This document shows, in pieces, positions 1-8,902 of a stretch of DNA of 57,507 nt. Source of the stretch: Alphaproteobacteria bacterium (lineage in GTDB: Bacteria > Pseudomonadota > Alphaproteobacteria > UBA6615); NCBI GenBank assembly GCA_021774445.1, contig JAJFJA010000021.1:1-57507 (forward strand). Direction: 5' to 3'. The stretch's first letter is position 1; each line of letters opens with the position of its first letter. The notes under the pieces are model-generated. The model did not search any database. It worked only from the letters and a program-made list of their open reading frames with translations, and was not told where the DNA came from. Position numbers and translations under genes: made by a program.

Positions 1-1219
1 CGCCGACGTGGCCATCGTGCCTCAGGGCGGCAATACCGGCCTGACCGGCGCCTCTGTGACCAATGGCGAGGTCCTGCTCAATCTTGGCCGCCTCAACAAG
101 GTCCGCGCCGTCGACCCGCAGAACTTCACCATGACGCTGGAGGCCGGCTGCATCCTTGTCGAGGCCCAGCGCATCGCCGCCGACCATGACCGCCTGTTTC
201 CCCTCAGCCTGGGTGCGGAGGGCAGTTGCCAGATCGGCGGCAATCTCTCCACCAATGCCGGCGGCACCGCGGTTTTGCGTTACGGCAACATCCGCGACCT
301 GACCCTGGGGCTGGAGGTCGTGTTGGCCGACGGCCAGATCTGGGACGGTTTGCGCGGCCTGCGCAAGGACAACACCGGCTACGACCTCAAGCACCTGTTT
401 ATCGGCGGCGAGGGCAGCTTGGGCATCATCACCGCCGCCGTCCTCAAGCTCTTTCCTCTGCCGCGCGAACGCCACACCGCCCTCATCGGTCTTGCCGATG
501 CCGCGGCCGCGCTGGAAGTCCTCACCCTGGCACGCCAGATCAGCGGCGACGCGGTCACCGCCTGCGAGCTCATGCCGCGCATTGGCCTCGAATACGCCTT
601 GCGCCATGTCGCCGCGACGCGCGATCCCTTGGCCGAACCGCACGCCAATTATTTGCTCTTGGAGCTCAGCGCCGGCCAGCCCGACAGCGGCATGGCCGCG
701 AGCCTGGAAACGATCCTGTCGCAGGCCTTCGACAAGGGGGTGATCGAGGACGCGACCATCGCCAACTCCGACAACCAGCGCCAACAGCTTTGGCTGCTCC
801 GCGAAGCCTTGGTCCAGGCCCAGCGCAATGAGGGCGCCAGCATCAAGAACGACATCGCCGTGCCGTTGTCGAAAATTCCGGAATTCCTGCGCCGCGCCGA
901 CCAGGCCGTTGCTCGGGCCTGCCCCGGTATCCGGCCTGTCGCGTTCGGTCATGTCGGCGACGGCAATCTTCACTACAACCTCAGCCAGCCCGTCGGTGCC
1001 GACGGCGAGACTTATCGCGCCCGCTGGGATGAGTTGGCCACCATCGTCAACGACATCGTTGCCGATCTCGACGGCAGCTTCAGCGCCGAACATGGCATCG
1101 GCCTGCTCAGGCGCGATGCCTTGCAGCGCTACAAACCGGCCGTCGAAGTCGACATGATGCGCCGGGTCAAGCAGGCGCTCGACCCGAAAGGAATCATGAA
1201 CCCGGGCAAAGTACTGTAG
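1..1219 (+). CDS. FAD-binding oxidase, GlcD / D-2-hydroxyacid dehydrogenase family (5' truncated)
   Basis: The reading frame is open from the window edge (A-D-V-A-I-V-P-Q-G-G-N-T-G), so the N-terminus lies outside. PQGGNTGLTG is the start of the PCMH-type FAD-binding fold, and EAGC / GGNLSTNAGGT follow it. The C-terminal oxidase domain has FGHVGDGNLHYN (about 943-978), EHGIG (about 1087) and DPKGIMNPGK before the stop. Family members oxidise D-2-hydroxyacids such as D-lactate, glycolate or 2-hydroxyglutarate and pass electrons to a quinone, ETF or cytochrome c; the substrate cannot be read from the sequence. The acyl-CoA dehydrogenase follows 38 bp later on the same strand and would also feed ETF, so shared transcription is plausible. 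Confidence 0.9.
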   Translation, partial: ADVAIVPQGGNTGLTGASVTNGEVLLNLGRLNKVRAVDPQNFTMTLEAGCILVEAQRIAADHDRLFPLSLGAEGSCQIGGNLSTNAGGTAVLRYGNIRDLTLGLEVVLADGQIWDGLRGLRKDNTGYDLKHLFIGGEGSLGIITAAVLKLFPLPRERHTALIGLADAAAALEVLTLARQISGDAVTACELMPRIGLEYALRHVAATRDPLAEPHANYLLLELSAGQPDSGMAASLETILSQAFDKGVIEDATIANSDNQRQQLWLLREALVQAQRNEGASIKNDIAVPLSKIPEFLRRADQAVARACPGIRPVAFGHVGDGNLHYNLSQPVGADGETYRARWDELATIVNDIVADLDGSFSAEHGIGLLRRDALQRYKPAVEVDMMRRVKQALDPKGIMNPGKVL

Positions 1220-1257
1220 CCGCCGACAGTCAGCCCAATCACAGGTGGGTGCCAGCC

Positions 1258-3021
1258 ATGTCCTACGCCGCACCAATCGCTGAAATGCGCTTCCTGCTCG
1301 ATGAGATCTGCGGTCTCGCTGAGCTTGCCGCTCTGCCGGCCTTCGCCGAAGCAACGCCGGAATTGGTCGACCAGATCCTCGGCGAGGCCGGCCGTGTCGC
1401 GGCTGAAGTGATGGCCCCCTTGAACCACCCGGGCGACCAAGCCGGCTCGTCGCTCGAAAATGGCGTCGTCCGCACCCCCGACGGCTTTCGCGACGCCTAC
1501 CGCACTTATCAGGAAGGCGGCTGGAACACGATCCCCTTCGCCACCGAAAGCGGCGGCATGGGCTTGCCATGGGTGCTCGCCAACGCCGTGCAGGAAATGT
1601 GGCAGGCCGCCAATATGGGCTTCGCGCTCGGCCCTCTACTCACCGCCGGCGCCGTGGAGGCCCTAACGGCGTTCGGCACCGCCGGTCAGAAGGCCCGCTA
1701 TTTGCCGAAGCTGGTCAGCGGCGAATGGACCGGCACCATGAATTTGACCGAGCCTCAGGCCGGTTCCGACCTCGGTCTGCTCAAGACCCGCGCCGAACCC
1801 GACGGCGCCGGCTACCGCATCCGCGGCCAGAAGATTTTCATCACCTATGGCGACCAGGACTGGACCGACAACATCGTCCATATGGTCCTGGCCCGCACCC
1901 CGGATGCCCCTGCCGGATCCGCCGGCATCAGCATGTTCATCGTCTCCAAATTCCAGGTCGACGAGGCTGGCACCTTGGGCCGCCGCAATGATATCCGCGT
2001 CGTCAGTCTCGAGCGCAAATTGGGCATTCATGCCAGCCCCACCTGCGTCATGGCGTATGGCGATAATGACGGCGCCGTCGGCGAACTGCTCGGCCAGGAG
2101 AACAAGGGCCTGCACTGCATGTTCGTCATGATGAACAACGCCCGGCTTGCCGTCGGCCTGCAGGGCGTCGCCATCGCCGACCGCGCCTATCAGCAGGCCG
2201 TTGCCTATGCCCGCGACCGGGTGCAGTCACCACCACTGAGCGGTGGCGCTTCGGTCCCCATCATTCGTCACCCCGATGTCCGTCGCATGCTCATGACCAT
2301 GCGCGCCCAGACCGAGGCCATGCGGGCGCTTAATTACTACGCCATGGCGGCCCTCGACCGCGCCAAGTCTCACCCTGACGAAGCCACCCGTCGACAAGCC
2401 AACGCCCGGGTTGATCTGCTGACCCCAATCGTCAAGGCCTGTTGCACCGATTTCGGCGTCGAAACCGCCTCTCTCGGCGTTCAGGTCCATGGCGGCGTCG
2501 GTTATATCGAGGAGACGGGCGCGGCCCAGCATTACCGCGATGCGCGCATCGCCCCGATCTATGAGGGCACCAACGGCATCCAGGCCAACGACCTGCTCGG
2601 CCGCAAACTGCTGCGCGACGACGGTACCGCGATGGCGGACCTGATCGCCGAGATCGCCGCCTGGGCCGCCGGCAACGACAGCCCGGAACGGGCGTCCCTT
2701 ACCGCCGCCTTGAACGATTTGCGCCACGCCACCGACTGGCTGCTCGAGCAAGATCGCACCGAGATGGCCAAGACTTTTGCCGGCGCCGCCCCCTATCTGC
2801 GCTTGGCGGGTATCATCACCGCCGGCTGGTTGATGGCCAAATCCGCCCAAGCCGCACGCGCCCGTCTGGCAAATAACCCTGACAACAGGCCGTTTCTCGA
2901 GACCAAATGCGTTACCGCAGCCTTCTTTATGCAACACATTCTGCCCCAAACATCCGCCTTGGCGGCCGCTGTCACGTGCGGCGGTCAGAGCGTCATGGCG
3001 TTGCAGGAGGACTATTTCTGA
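1258..3021 (+). CDS. Acyl-CoA dehydrogenase, large DmdC-like subfamily
   Basis: A flavoprotein of about 587 aa, longer than the roughly 380-aa classical acyl-CoA dehydrogenases, because of an extra C-terminal helical region. The middle domain has LTEPQAGSDLG and GQKIFITYGD. The C-terminal part has QVHGGVGYIEETGAAQHYRD and IAPIYEGTNGIQANDLLGRK, where the Glu of YEGT is the expected catalytic base. This architecture is typical of DmdC (3-methylmercaptopropionyl-CoA dehydrogenase) and of broad-range long-chain enzymes; the sequence does not decide between them. I chose ATG at 1258; an in-frame GTG at 1249 is possible. It probably uses ETF as electron acceptor. Confidence 0.9.
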   Translation: MSYAAPIAEMRFLLDEICGLAELAALPAFAEATPELVDQILGEAGRVAAEVMAPLNHPGDQAGSSLENGVVRTPDGFRDAYRTYQEGGWNTIPFATESGGMGLPWVLANAVQEMWQAANMGFALGPLLTAGAVEALTAFGTAGQKARYLPKLVSGEWTGTMNLTEPQAGSDLGLLKTRAEPDGAGYRIRGQKIFITYGDQDWTDNIVHMVLARTPDAPAGSAGISMFIVSKFQVDEAGTLGRRNDIRVVSLERKLGIHASPTCVMAYGDNDGAVGELLGQENKGLHCMFVMMNNARLAVGLQGVAIADRAYQQAVAYARDRVQSPPLSGGASVPIIRHPDVRRMLMTMRAQTEAMRALNYYAMAALDRAKSHPDEATRRQANARVDLLTPIVKACCTDFGVETASLGVQVHGGVGYIEETGAAQHYRDARIAPIYEGTNGIQANDLLGRKLLRDDGTAMADLIAEIAAWAAGNDSPERASLTAALNDLRHATDWLLEQDRTEMAKTFAGAAPYLRLAGIITAGWLMAKSAQAARARLANNPDNRPFLETKCVTAAFFMQHILPQTSALAAAVTCGGQSVMALQEDYF

Positions 3022-3290
3022 TCAACTCGCCGTACCTGTGATCCCTGTCACAGTCATGTCTCCAAAGCGCCGCTACAGTGGCGTTGCTATCCGGGTGCAC
3101 TCCCTGCCCCAGTAGCACACTCAATGCACGCCAGACTCCCGGCGGCGGACCCAGCCCCCCCAAATTTGGGTCCGCCGCCGGATCCTTCCAGCCCACCGGC
3201 GCGCCGGTGGGATATTTGCGCTTGCATCCCCCCTCGGAATCGGCCAAAACCCGGCACCGTAAATCGGGCCTACGGCTTTCTGGGGCGTCT
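3022..3290 (+). promoter_or_regulatory. Structured 5' leader of speD
   Basis: This 269-bp gap holds several inverted repeats. CTGTGA/TCACAG pairs at 3036-3053. A 15-bp perfect stem pairs 3139-3153 with 3167-3181. A 20-bp perfect palindrome lies at 3192-3211. CCGTA/TACGG pairs at 3257-3275, just before the ATG at 3291. None is followed by a T-run, so they do not look like ordinary terminators of the preceding gene. Polyamine genes are often controlled by their leaders, so a cis-acting RNA is likely. I could not match it to a named riboswitch from memory. Confidence 0.5.
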
Positions 3291-3725
3291 ATGAAAACGG
3301 AGTTAGCATTGGTCAGCACGCAAGCTCCGGCGGCGGTAACCGACGACCAGCGGCCGGACTATTTCACCGAGCGTAACGGTGTCCTCTGTGCAGGCATTCA
3401 CTTGCTGCTCGAACTCTGGCAAGCGCACCGGCTCGATGATGTCGACCATGTCGCCTCAGCCTTGCGCCGGGCGGCCGAGGCCTGCAATGCCACCTTGTTG
3501 CACGTTCACACCCATCATTTCACCCAAGGCGGTGGCGTTTCCGGTGTTGCCGTTCTTGCCGAGAGCCACATCTCCATCCACACCTGGCCGGAACGCGGAT
3601 ACGCCGCGCTCGATATCTTCATGTGCGGCGACTGCGACCCTTATCGCGCCGTCCCGATGCTCAAGCGCGCCTTCTCCCCCGGCTCCATCCAGATCAGCGA
3701 GAACAAGCGCGGCGTCGTACCGTGA
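3291..3725 (+). CDS. speD: S-adenosylmethionine decarboxylase proenzyme
   Basis: Decarboxylates S-adenosylmethionine to give the aminopropyl donor for spermidine. The protein is 144 aa, the usual length of the short bacterial class. ESHISIHTWPE contains the Ser at which the proenzyme cleaves itself to form the pyruvoyl cofactor. The conserved HVHTHHF stretch and the C-form Cys region (MCGDCDP) are present. I chose ATG 3291, preceded by CTGGGG, rather than an upstream frame extension that reads through the structured leader. The stop codon overlaps the GTG start of speE, so the two genes are translationally coupled. Confidence 0.93.
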   Translation: MKTELALVSTQAPAAVTDDQRPDYFTERNGVLCAGIHLLLELWQAHRLDDVDHVASALRRAAEACNATLLHVHTHHFTQGGGVSGVAVLAESHISIHTWPERGYAALDIFMCGDCDPYRAVPMLKRAFSPGSIQISENKRGVVP

Positions 3726-4570
3726 CCTGGGCTTGGTTCGACGAATCCCTCGGCGAGGGGTATCGCCTCGGTCTCGAGATCGTCGAAACGATCTATGAAG
3801 AAGTTTCCGAACATCAGCGTCTAAGTATTCATCAAAGCACACATTTCGGCCGCGTGCTGGCGCTCGATGGCATCGTCCAGACCACCGAGGGCGATGAGTT
3901 CATCTACCACGAGATGCTCGCCCATTTGCCGCTCTTGGCCCACGGCGAAGCCCGTGAGGTCTGCATCATCGGCGGCGGCGACGGCGGCATGCTGCGCGAG
4001 GTTCTCAAACATCCCGTCGCGCGCGCGACCATGGTCGAGATCGACCCTCACGTGGTCGAGCTCTGCCGTACCCACATGCCGTCCCTGTCCGACGGCGCCT
4101 TCGACGATCCCCGCGCCGACCTAATAATCGGCGACGGCGCCCGTTATGTCGCCGAGACCGACCGTCGCTTCGACCTCCTGATTATCGACTCAACCGATCC
4201 GGTCGGGCCCGGCGAGGTTCTGTTCAGCGCGGCCTTCTACCGCGACTGCCGGCGCTGCCTGGCGCCCGGCGGCATTCTGGTCACCCAGAACGGTGTCCCC
4301 ATGCTTCAGCCGGCGGAATTGACCACGTCCTACCGCCGGCTTAGCGCAATCTTCGCCGATGTGACCTGCTACTTGGCGCCGGTCCCAACATATTTCGGCG
4401 GCTTCATGGCCTTCGGTTGGGCGAGCGACGACCCGACAAAGCGCCATGTCGGCGAAGACCGGGTCGCCGAGCGTTTCGCGGCGGCGAATCTCGCCACCCG
4501 TTATTACCGGCCAGCGCTTCACAATGCCGCCTTTGCCCTGCCCGGCTACGTCGCCGATCTGCTGAACTGA
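3722..4570 (+). CDS. speE: Spermidine synthase (polyamine aminopropyltransferase)
   Basis: Transfers the aminopropyl group of decarboxylated SAM to putrescine. The protein is 282 aa from the GTG at 3722, close to the usual 280-290. The N-terminal beta domain has THFGRVLALDG and EFIYHEMLAHLPL. The Rossmann-like core has IIGGGDGGMLREVLKH (GGGDGG nucleotide motif), MVEIDPHVVE and LIIDSTDPVGPGE (the substrate-binding Asp residues). An upstream frame extension overlaps speD and is not credible. The 4-nt GTGA overlap with speD fits a two-gene operon making spermidine. Confidence 0.95.
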   Translation: MTWAWFDESLGEGYRLGLEIVETIYEEVSEHQRLSIHQSTHFGRVLALDGIVQTTEGDEFIYHEMLAHLPLLAHGEAREVCIIGGGDGGMLREVLKHPVARATMVEIDPHVVELCRTHMPSLSDGAFDDPRADLIIGDGARYVAETDRRFDLLIIDSTDPVGPGEVLFSAAFYRDCRRCLAPGGILVTQNGVPMLQPAELTTSYRRLSAIFADVTCYLAPVPTYFGGFMAFGWASDDPTKRHVGEDRVAERFAAANLATRYYRPALHNAAFALPGYVADLLN

Positions 4571-4692
4571 CACACCGCCCTAAGGATCACAGTGCCACTA
4601 CCGGGCTGGGCACGAGGTCGCCTATGTTGGGCAGACCGACTCGGCTTGCTTACTTAAGCTCACCGTCGATACATGCCTGACCGAAGGCGCTC

Positions 4693-5238
4693 ATGCGGTA
4701 CCTGACCCTTGCTCTCAGTCTGACCCTTGCCTTGGCCTTCGCGGTGCCCGCCGGTGCCCAGACGCAAGCTCTCGGCGCCGCGCAAATTGAAGGATTCCTC
4801 GCCGCCCTGCCCGAACTCCGTAGCTTGGCCCAGCGGGTCGATAGGGACTCGCCGTCGAACGTCGACTCAACCGATCCGGCCACGCCATTTTCGCCACTTA
4901 TTACGTCCTTGGGGAACAACGGCGCCATGCCCGAAGCCGGGCTGATCGCCGCCAAACACGGCTTCGGCAGCCTCGCCGATTGGACCGAAACGGGTAACCG
5001 CACAGTGCACGCATTCGCCGCCGCCAATGCCGGCGCTGACCTCGGCGACGCTGCCGAGCAGGTCGCCGCGGCGGTCGAGCAAATCCGCACAAATCCCGAT
5101 CTGACGCCGGAGCACCAGGACATCATGCTCCGCCAACTCGAGCTGGCCACCGGCACGACCCTGAGGTTTCCCTCATCGCCCCAGGACATTGCGGCGGTGA
5201 ATCCCTACATGGCCGAGTTGCGGCAGCTCTTTCAATAG
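4693..5238 (+). CDS. Secreted protein of unknown function
   Basis: I do not recognise this 181-aa family. The first 22 residues form a clear signal peptide ending in PAGAQ (MRYLTLALSLTLALAFAVPAGA), so the mature protein is periplasmic or exported. The rest is Ala-rich and probably helical, with no cysteine pair and no catalytic motif that I can see. It follows speE on the same strand after 122 bp and ends 18 bp from the convergent phosphatase gene. Confidence 0.75.
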   Translation: MRYLTLALSLTLALAFAVPAGAQTQALGAAQIEGFLAALPELRSLAQRVDRDSPSNVDSTDPATPFSPLITSLGNNGAMPEAGLIAAKHGFGSLADWTETGNRTVHAFAAANAGADLGDAAEQVAAAVEQIRTNPDLTPEHQDIMLRQLELATGTTLRFPSSPQDIAAVNPYMAELRQLFQ

Positions 5239-5256
5239 CCTCCGACCTAGCCGGAT

Positions 5257-5820
5257 CTATCTAGCCACCAGCCAGTCCACCGCCGCGCGCAGCGACGGCA
5301 CGACGATGTCCGCCGCGGTCGCCGGTGTTGTATCCGGTGGCGCCACCAGCATCGCATGGGCCACACCGGCCGTCCTGCCTGCGATAATATCGGTCTCCCG
5401 ATCGCCGACGATGGCCGAGCGGGCGAGATCCAGCCCAAATCTGTCCCGTGCCTTGAGCAACATCCCCGGCGACGGCTTTCTATCGGCCGAGACACGCCGG
5501 TAGTCGCCTCGTCCAAGCTCGGCGTGTGTCGGATCGTGATAGACCGCCGCCAGCGACGCGCCTTCGGCCCGAAAACGAGTCTCTATCCAATCGGTTAACA
5601 CCCGATATTCATCTTCGGTGAAAAGACCGCGGCCGATTCCGGACTGGTTAGTTACCACAACCAAGCGATAGCCACCTGCCACCGCCTTTCGGCAGGCCTC
5701 GAATACCCCATCGATGAAGTGAAAGTCTTCGATCCGGTGGACGAAACCGTAGTCGACATTGATGACTCCGTCCCGGTCAAGGAACAGTGCCTTATCCAAA
5801 TTCTTAGCCAGCTTGTCCAC
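5257..5820 (-). CDS. HAD-IIIA phosphatase, GmhB-like, without zinc ligands
   Basis: Resembles D-glycero-D-manno-heptose 1,7-bisphosphate 7-phosphatase, a step in ADP-heptose synthesis for LPS. HAD motif I is FLDRDGVIN, motif II VTNQSGIG, motif III RKPSPGM and motif IV VGDRETD. The length, 187 aa, matches GmhB. In classical GmhB a Cys-X-His and a CDC before RKP bind zinc; here the loop reads YHDPTH and SADRKP, so the cysteines are gone. The GTG start at 5820 lies inside the end of the upstream ThDP enzyme gene (17-bp overlap), so the two are coupled. Histidinol phosphatases of the same fold remain an alternative. Confidence 0.8.
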   Translation of the reverse strand: MDKLAKNLDKALFLDRDGVINVDYGFVHRIEDFHFIDGVFEACRKAVAGGYRLVVVTNQSGIGRGLFTEDEYRVLTDWIETRFRAEGASLAAVYHDPTHAELGRGDYRRVSADRKPSPGMLLKARDRFGLDLARSAIVGDRETDIIAGRTAGVAHAMLVAPPDTTPATAADIVVPSLRAAVDWLVAR

Positions 5821-7495
5821 GCGCCATGGCTGCGGCCTCTGCGTCCGCGCGCAACTGGCTCAGCGTTGTTTGGGTATTGATCGCTTCCGGGTCGACCTTA
5901 AGCACCAACACCGCGGCCTTGCCGGCGCCCAGGGCACGCTCCAGCGCCGGCGCGAACTGTGCGGTCGTTTCGACCAGTTCGCTATAAGCGCCGAACGATT
6001 GCGCCCAGGCGACGAAATCCGGATTGCGCAACTCGGTGGCCGAGACCCGGCCCGGATAGTGACGCTCCTGGTGCGCGCGGATGGTGCCATACATGCCGTT
6101 GTCGACAATGATGATCACCGGGTCGAAGCCATATTGCAGCGCCGTCGCGAGTTCCTGGCCGTTCATCAGCACACCGCCGTCACCGACCACGGCAACTGCC
6201 GGCACGTCGGGCCTCGCGGCTTTCGCCCCGACGGCGGCCGGGACCGCATACCCCATCGAACCATTCGTCGGACCTAGGCATGTCCGGAATTGGCGATACT
6301 GGAAATAGCGCGCGACCCAACCGGCAAAATTCCCGGCATCGTTGGTGACGACGGCATGCGGCGGCAATCTCTCCCGCAGCGCCTTGACAGCGACACCCAG
6401 ATCCAGCGCGCCCGGACAAGGTTGCGGATTGCACCACGCGAGATAGTCGTCCCGCGCCGCGCGGCCCCAGCCATCCCACGCCACATCCTCTAATTTGATT
6501 TGCGCCCGCGCCGCCGCCGCGAAAGATACAACGGCGGCGTTAATCGCCAGGTCGGGCTGAAACACCCGGCCCAACTCCGCCGCATCGGGATGCACATGCA
6601 CCAGTTTTTGCCGCGGCCGCGGCGATTCGAGCAAGGTGTAGCCTTGCGTCGTCGACTCTCCCAACCGGCAGCCGATCGCCAGGATCAGGTCCGCCTCGAG
6701 AATCCTCTTTTTAAGGCTTGGGTTGATCACCACCCCGGCGTCACCGACATAGAACGCATGCGTATTGTCGAGCAAATCCTGGCGCCGAAACGACGCCACT
6801 GTCGGCAATCGGTTAGCCTCGACAAACCGCCGCAAATCCTCGCACGCGGCTTCCGTCCAACCGCTACCCCCGCAGATGGCCAACGGCCGTTGAGCCGCAC
6901 CTAGCAACGCCCCGAGAGCCTCCATTGCCGCCGCTTCCGCCGCGACCGGCACGATTGGCAGCGGAGCGACATCAGCCACGGAGGCCTCCTCGCGCAGCAT
7001 ATCCTCCGGCACGGCGATGACCACGGGACCGGGACGGCCCGACATCGCCGTCTGGAAAGCTTGCGCGACCACCCCCGGCAGCGCCGCCGCGCTGTCCACT
7101 TCCGTTACCCATTTCGCCAGGGGCCCGAACATCTTCTCGTAATCGACTTCCTGAAAGGCCTCGCGGCCGCGGAATGAGCGCGGAACCTGGCCAACCAATA
7201 ACAGCATCGGAGTGCTGTCTTGAAACGCCGTATGGACACCGATACTGGCGTTGCAGGCACCGGGTCCCCGCGTCACGAAGGCAACACCCGGTCGGCCGGT
7301 TGTCTTGCCGAATGCCTCTGCCATATAGGCGGCCCCGCCCTCTTGCCGGCAGGTCACGAATCGGAGTCGGTCGGCACGGTCGACCAGCGCGTCAAGCGCC
7401 GCCAAATAACTTTCTCCCGGCACACCGAAACAAACCGTCACGCCCTGGTTGACTAAGGCATCGACCAGGATGCGGCCACCGGTGCGTGCCGCCAT
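5804..7495 (-). CDS. Thiamine diphosphate-dependent enzyme, acetolactate synthase-like
   Basis: A three-domain ThDP enzyme of about 563 aa. The N-terminal PYR domain has FGVPGES and the activating Glu in CRQEGGAAYMA. The central domain has ICGGSGW. The C-terminal PP domain has the Mg/ThDP motif GDGGVLMNGQELATALQYG ending in IVDN. ALS, glyoxylate carboligase, oxalyl-CoA decarboxylase and benzoylformate decarboxylase share this plan, so the reaction is not certain. No ilvH regulatory-subunit gene is next to it, which argues against housekeeping ALS. I prefer ATG 7495 (MAARTGGRILVDAL, the usual family start); an in-frame TTG at 7573 would add 26 residues. It overlaps the GmhB-like gene. Confidence 0.85.
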   Translation of the reverse strand: MAARTGGRILVDALVNQGVTVCFGVPGESYLAALDALVDRADRLRFVTCRQEGGAAYMAEAFGKTTGRPGVAFVTRGPGACNASIGVHTAFQDSTPMLLLVGQVPRSFRGREAFQEVDYEKMFGPLAKWVTEVDSAAALPGVVAQAFQTAMSGRPGPVVIAVPEDMLREEASVADVAPLPIVPVAAEAAAMEALGALLGAAQRPLAICGGSGWTEAACEDLRRFVEANRLPTVASFRRQDLLDNTHAFYVGDAGVVINPSLKKRILEADLILAIGCRLGESTTQGYTLLESPRPRQKLVHVHPDAAELGRVFQPDLAINAAVVSFAAAARAQIKLEDVAWDGWGRAARDDYLAWCNPQPCPGALDLGVAVKALRERLPPHAVVTNDAGNFAGWVARYFQYRQFRTCLGPTNGSMGYAVPAAVGAKAARPDVPAVAVVGDGGVLMNGQELATALQYGFDPVIIIVDNGMYGTIRAHQERHYPGRVSATELRNPDFVAWAQSFGAYSELVETTAQFAPALERALGAGKAAVLVLKVDPEAINTQTTLSQLRADAEAAAMARGQAG

Positions 7496-7573
7496 CGGCG
7501 CCGAATCAATCAGCGGCACGACTATGCCCTTGCTTCTTGACAGAAGCTGTCGTAATGGAGCGGTTCCACTCAA

Positions 7574-7867
7574 GATCGTGCAACATATAATTTCGCCTAC
7601 CTATACGAGTAAAATACCAACCGATATACAACGGCAATTCTCCCCAAAAAGGACGCGCCCGCTGGAGGGATTTGCATCAATTAAACCGTGGTACGTAGTA
7701 CATATAAACTGAATTTACGAAAACGACTCGGTGATGCTTTCACCTCACCCTTAACGGATCGGATATTCCGCTACAAGTTATGCAATGTCCAGGATCGCAA
7801 GCCCTTGAGAATAGGTCTCCGGGCGCGGTAGGCCAGGCGGTAGCCGGCAAGCGGAGCCGGTCATCGC
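7574..7867. other. AT-richer divergent intergenic region
   Basis: About 290 bp between two divergent genes, noticeably richer in A+T than its surroundings (for example around 7578-7640 and 7690-7720). It should hold both promoters, but I see no convincing -35/-10 pair, hairpin or small ORF. Confidence 0.4.
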
Positions 7868-7904
7868 TTGGGAAAACCCACGAACATGAGTATTGGGAAA
7901 ACCC
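7868..7904 (+). repeat. 12-nt direct repeat at a translation start
   Basis: TTGGGAAAACCC occurs at 7868-7879 and again at 7893-7904, 25 bp apart. Each copy lies just before an ATG in the same reading frame. It may be a small duplication or a pair of operator half-sites. Confidence 0.6.
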
Positions 7905-8881
7905 GCATGAGCACATCTATGGAATCCGCTTTCGCTTCACCGACACGCGCGACCATTTATGTCTTGGACGGTCGCGACGAGCCGGCGACGACGATACGCA
8001 ACATACTGCCGGACTGGGCGCAGCGCCTTGGGGCCAAGGGGGTCAAGATTGCCGAGTTGGATATTCCTGGCAACCCTGGAAGTCTGCTGGATGTCGTTGA
8101 GTTTATCCGTACCGAGCACCACGCACGCGGCGCGATTGCACCCGGAATAAGGTCTTTCGATGGGCTCCCTGACCTGATGTTCGACTACCTGAACCCGCCG
8201 GCATCGGCACTCGGGACATTCGACGTCATCGCCAAGACTAGTGGTAAGCTCAACTGCCGTCTTTTGGCGCCGGAGGCCGCCGGCACCACTCTCGACGATA
8301 TCCTCCAATCCGCCGGTGACACATCGTCGCGCACACCGCATACCGCGCTGATTCTTGGCGCGAGCGCCCTTGGTGACGCCCTAGCCCAGCATCTGCTGGA
8401 ACGAGACGACGACCAAAGCTTCACCCAGGTGACCCTCGCCGATACCGATGTCAAAGCGCTCAACCGGACCGTGTCCAACCTTCGCGAACAGGCCGAGAAG
8501 GGCCGCTTCGCCGTCCGCCATATTGCCCATCCCGCCGACCTGACGCGCCTGATGGCGGTGTTGCCGGAACGCTGCTTGATCGTTCACACAGCCTCGGCCG
8601 AGCCGAGGATGAAGCCGCTGATCCACCCAAATGGCTTGGTATTTCCGCACGGGGCAATCGTCTGGGACCCAACCGCACTCTCCGACTCTCCATTGATCGC
8701 CGAAGCGGCAAAGGAACCCGCGAGCCAAGCGCTCACGCTGGTCGATGGCTGCCGCTTTCAGCTCAACTGGCTGGCGACGGAATTGGCGGAGATTCTGGCG
8801 GCTGAGCCGGGCCCCGGAGAGCTGGCAGTTATGGTCGATTCGGCCGAAAGGGCATTACGGCGGCGACAAGCGTCCGCCTGA
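7886..8881 (+). CDS. Rossmann-fold protein, distant shikimate dehydrogenase-like
   Basis: A protein of about 331 aa. The C-terminal half has a nucleotide-binding signature (TALILGASALGDALAQHLL, then VTLADTD at the second strand) like the NADP domain of shikimate/quinate dehydrogenases. The N-terminal half resembles an AroE substrate domain only loosely and I cannot point to its catalytic Lys-Asp pair, so the reaction is unknown. Three ATG codons (7886, 7907, 7919) could start it, and none has a strong ribosome site. The first two follow copies of a 12-nt direct repeat. Nothing in the neighbourhood belongs to the aromatic amino acid pathway. Confidence 0.55.
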   Translation: MSIGKTRMSTSMESAFASPTRATIYVLDGRDEPATTIRNILPDWAQRLGAKGVKIAELDIPGNPGSLLDVVEFIRTEHHARGAIAPGIRSFDGLPDLMFDYLNPPASALGTFDVIAKTSGKLNCRLLAPEAAGTTLDDILQSAGDTSSRTPHTALILGASALGDALAQHLLERDDDQSFTQVTLADTDVKALNRTVSNLREQAEKGRFAVRHIAHPADLTRLMAVLPERCLIVHTASAEPRMKPLIHPNGLVFPHGAIVWDPTALSDSPLIAEAAKEPASQALTLVDGCRFQLNWLATELAEILAAEPGPGELAVMVDSAERALRRRQASA

Positions 8882-8902
8882 CCGAAGCCTGCGACAGGGT
8901 GA

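Noticed and set aside
2227..2949. 240-aa minus-strand frame inside the acyl-CoA dehydrogenase gene
   Set aside because: Shadow of a clear conserved gene; composition is not protein-like.
3022..3290. SAM-I, SAM-II or other named SAM riboswitch in the speD leader
   Set aside because: I could not find the conserved core motifs of these classes; only unnamed stems are supported.
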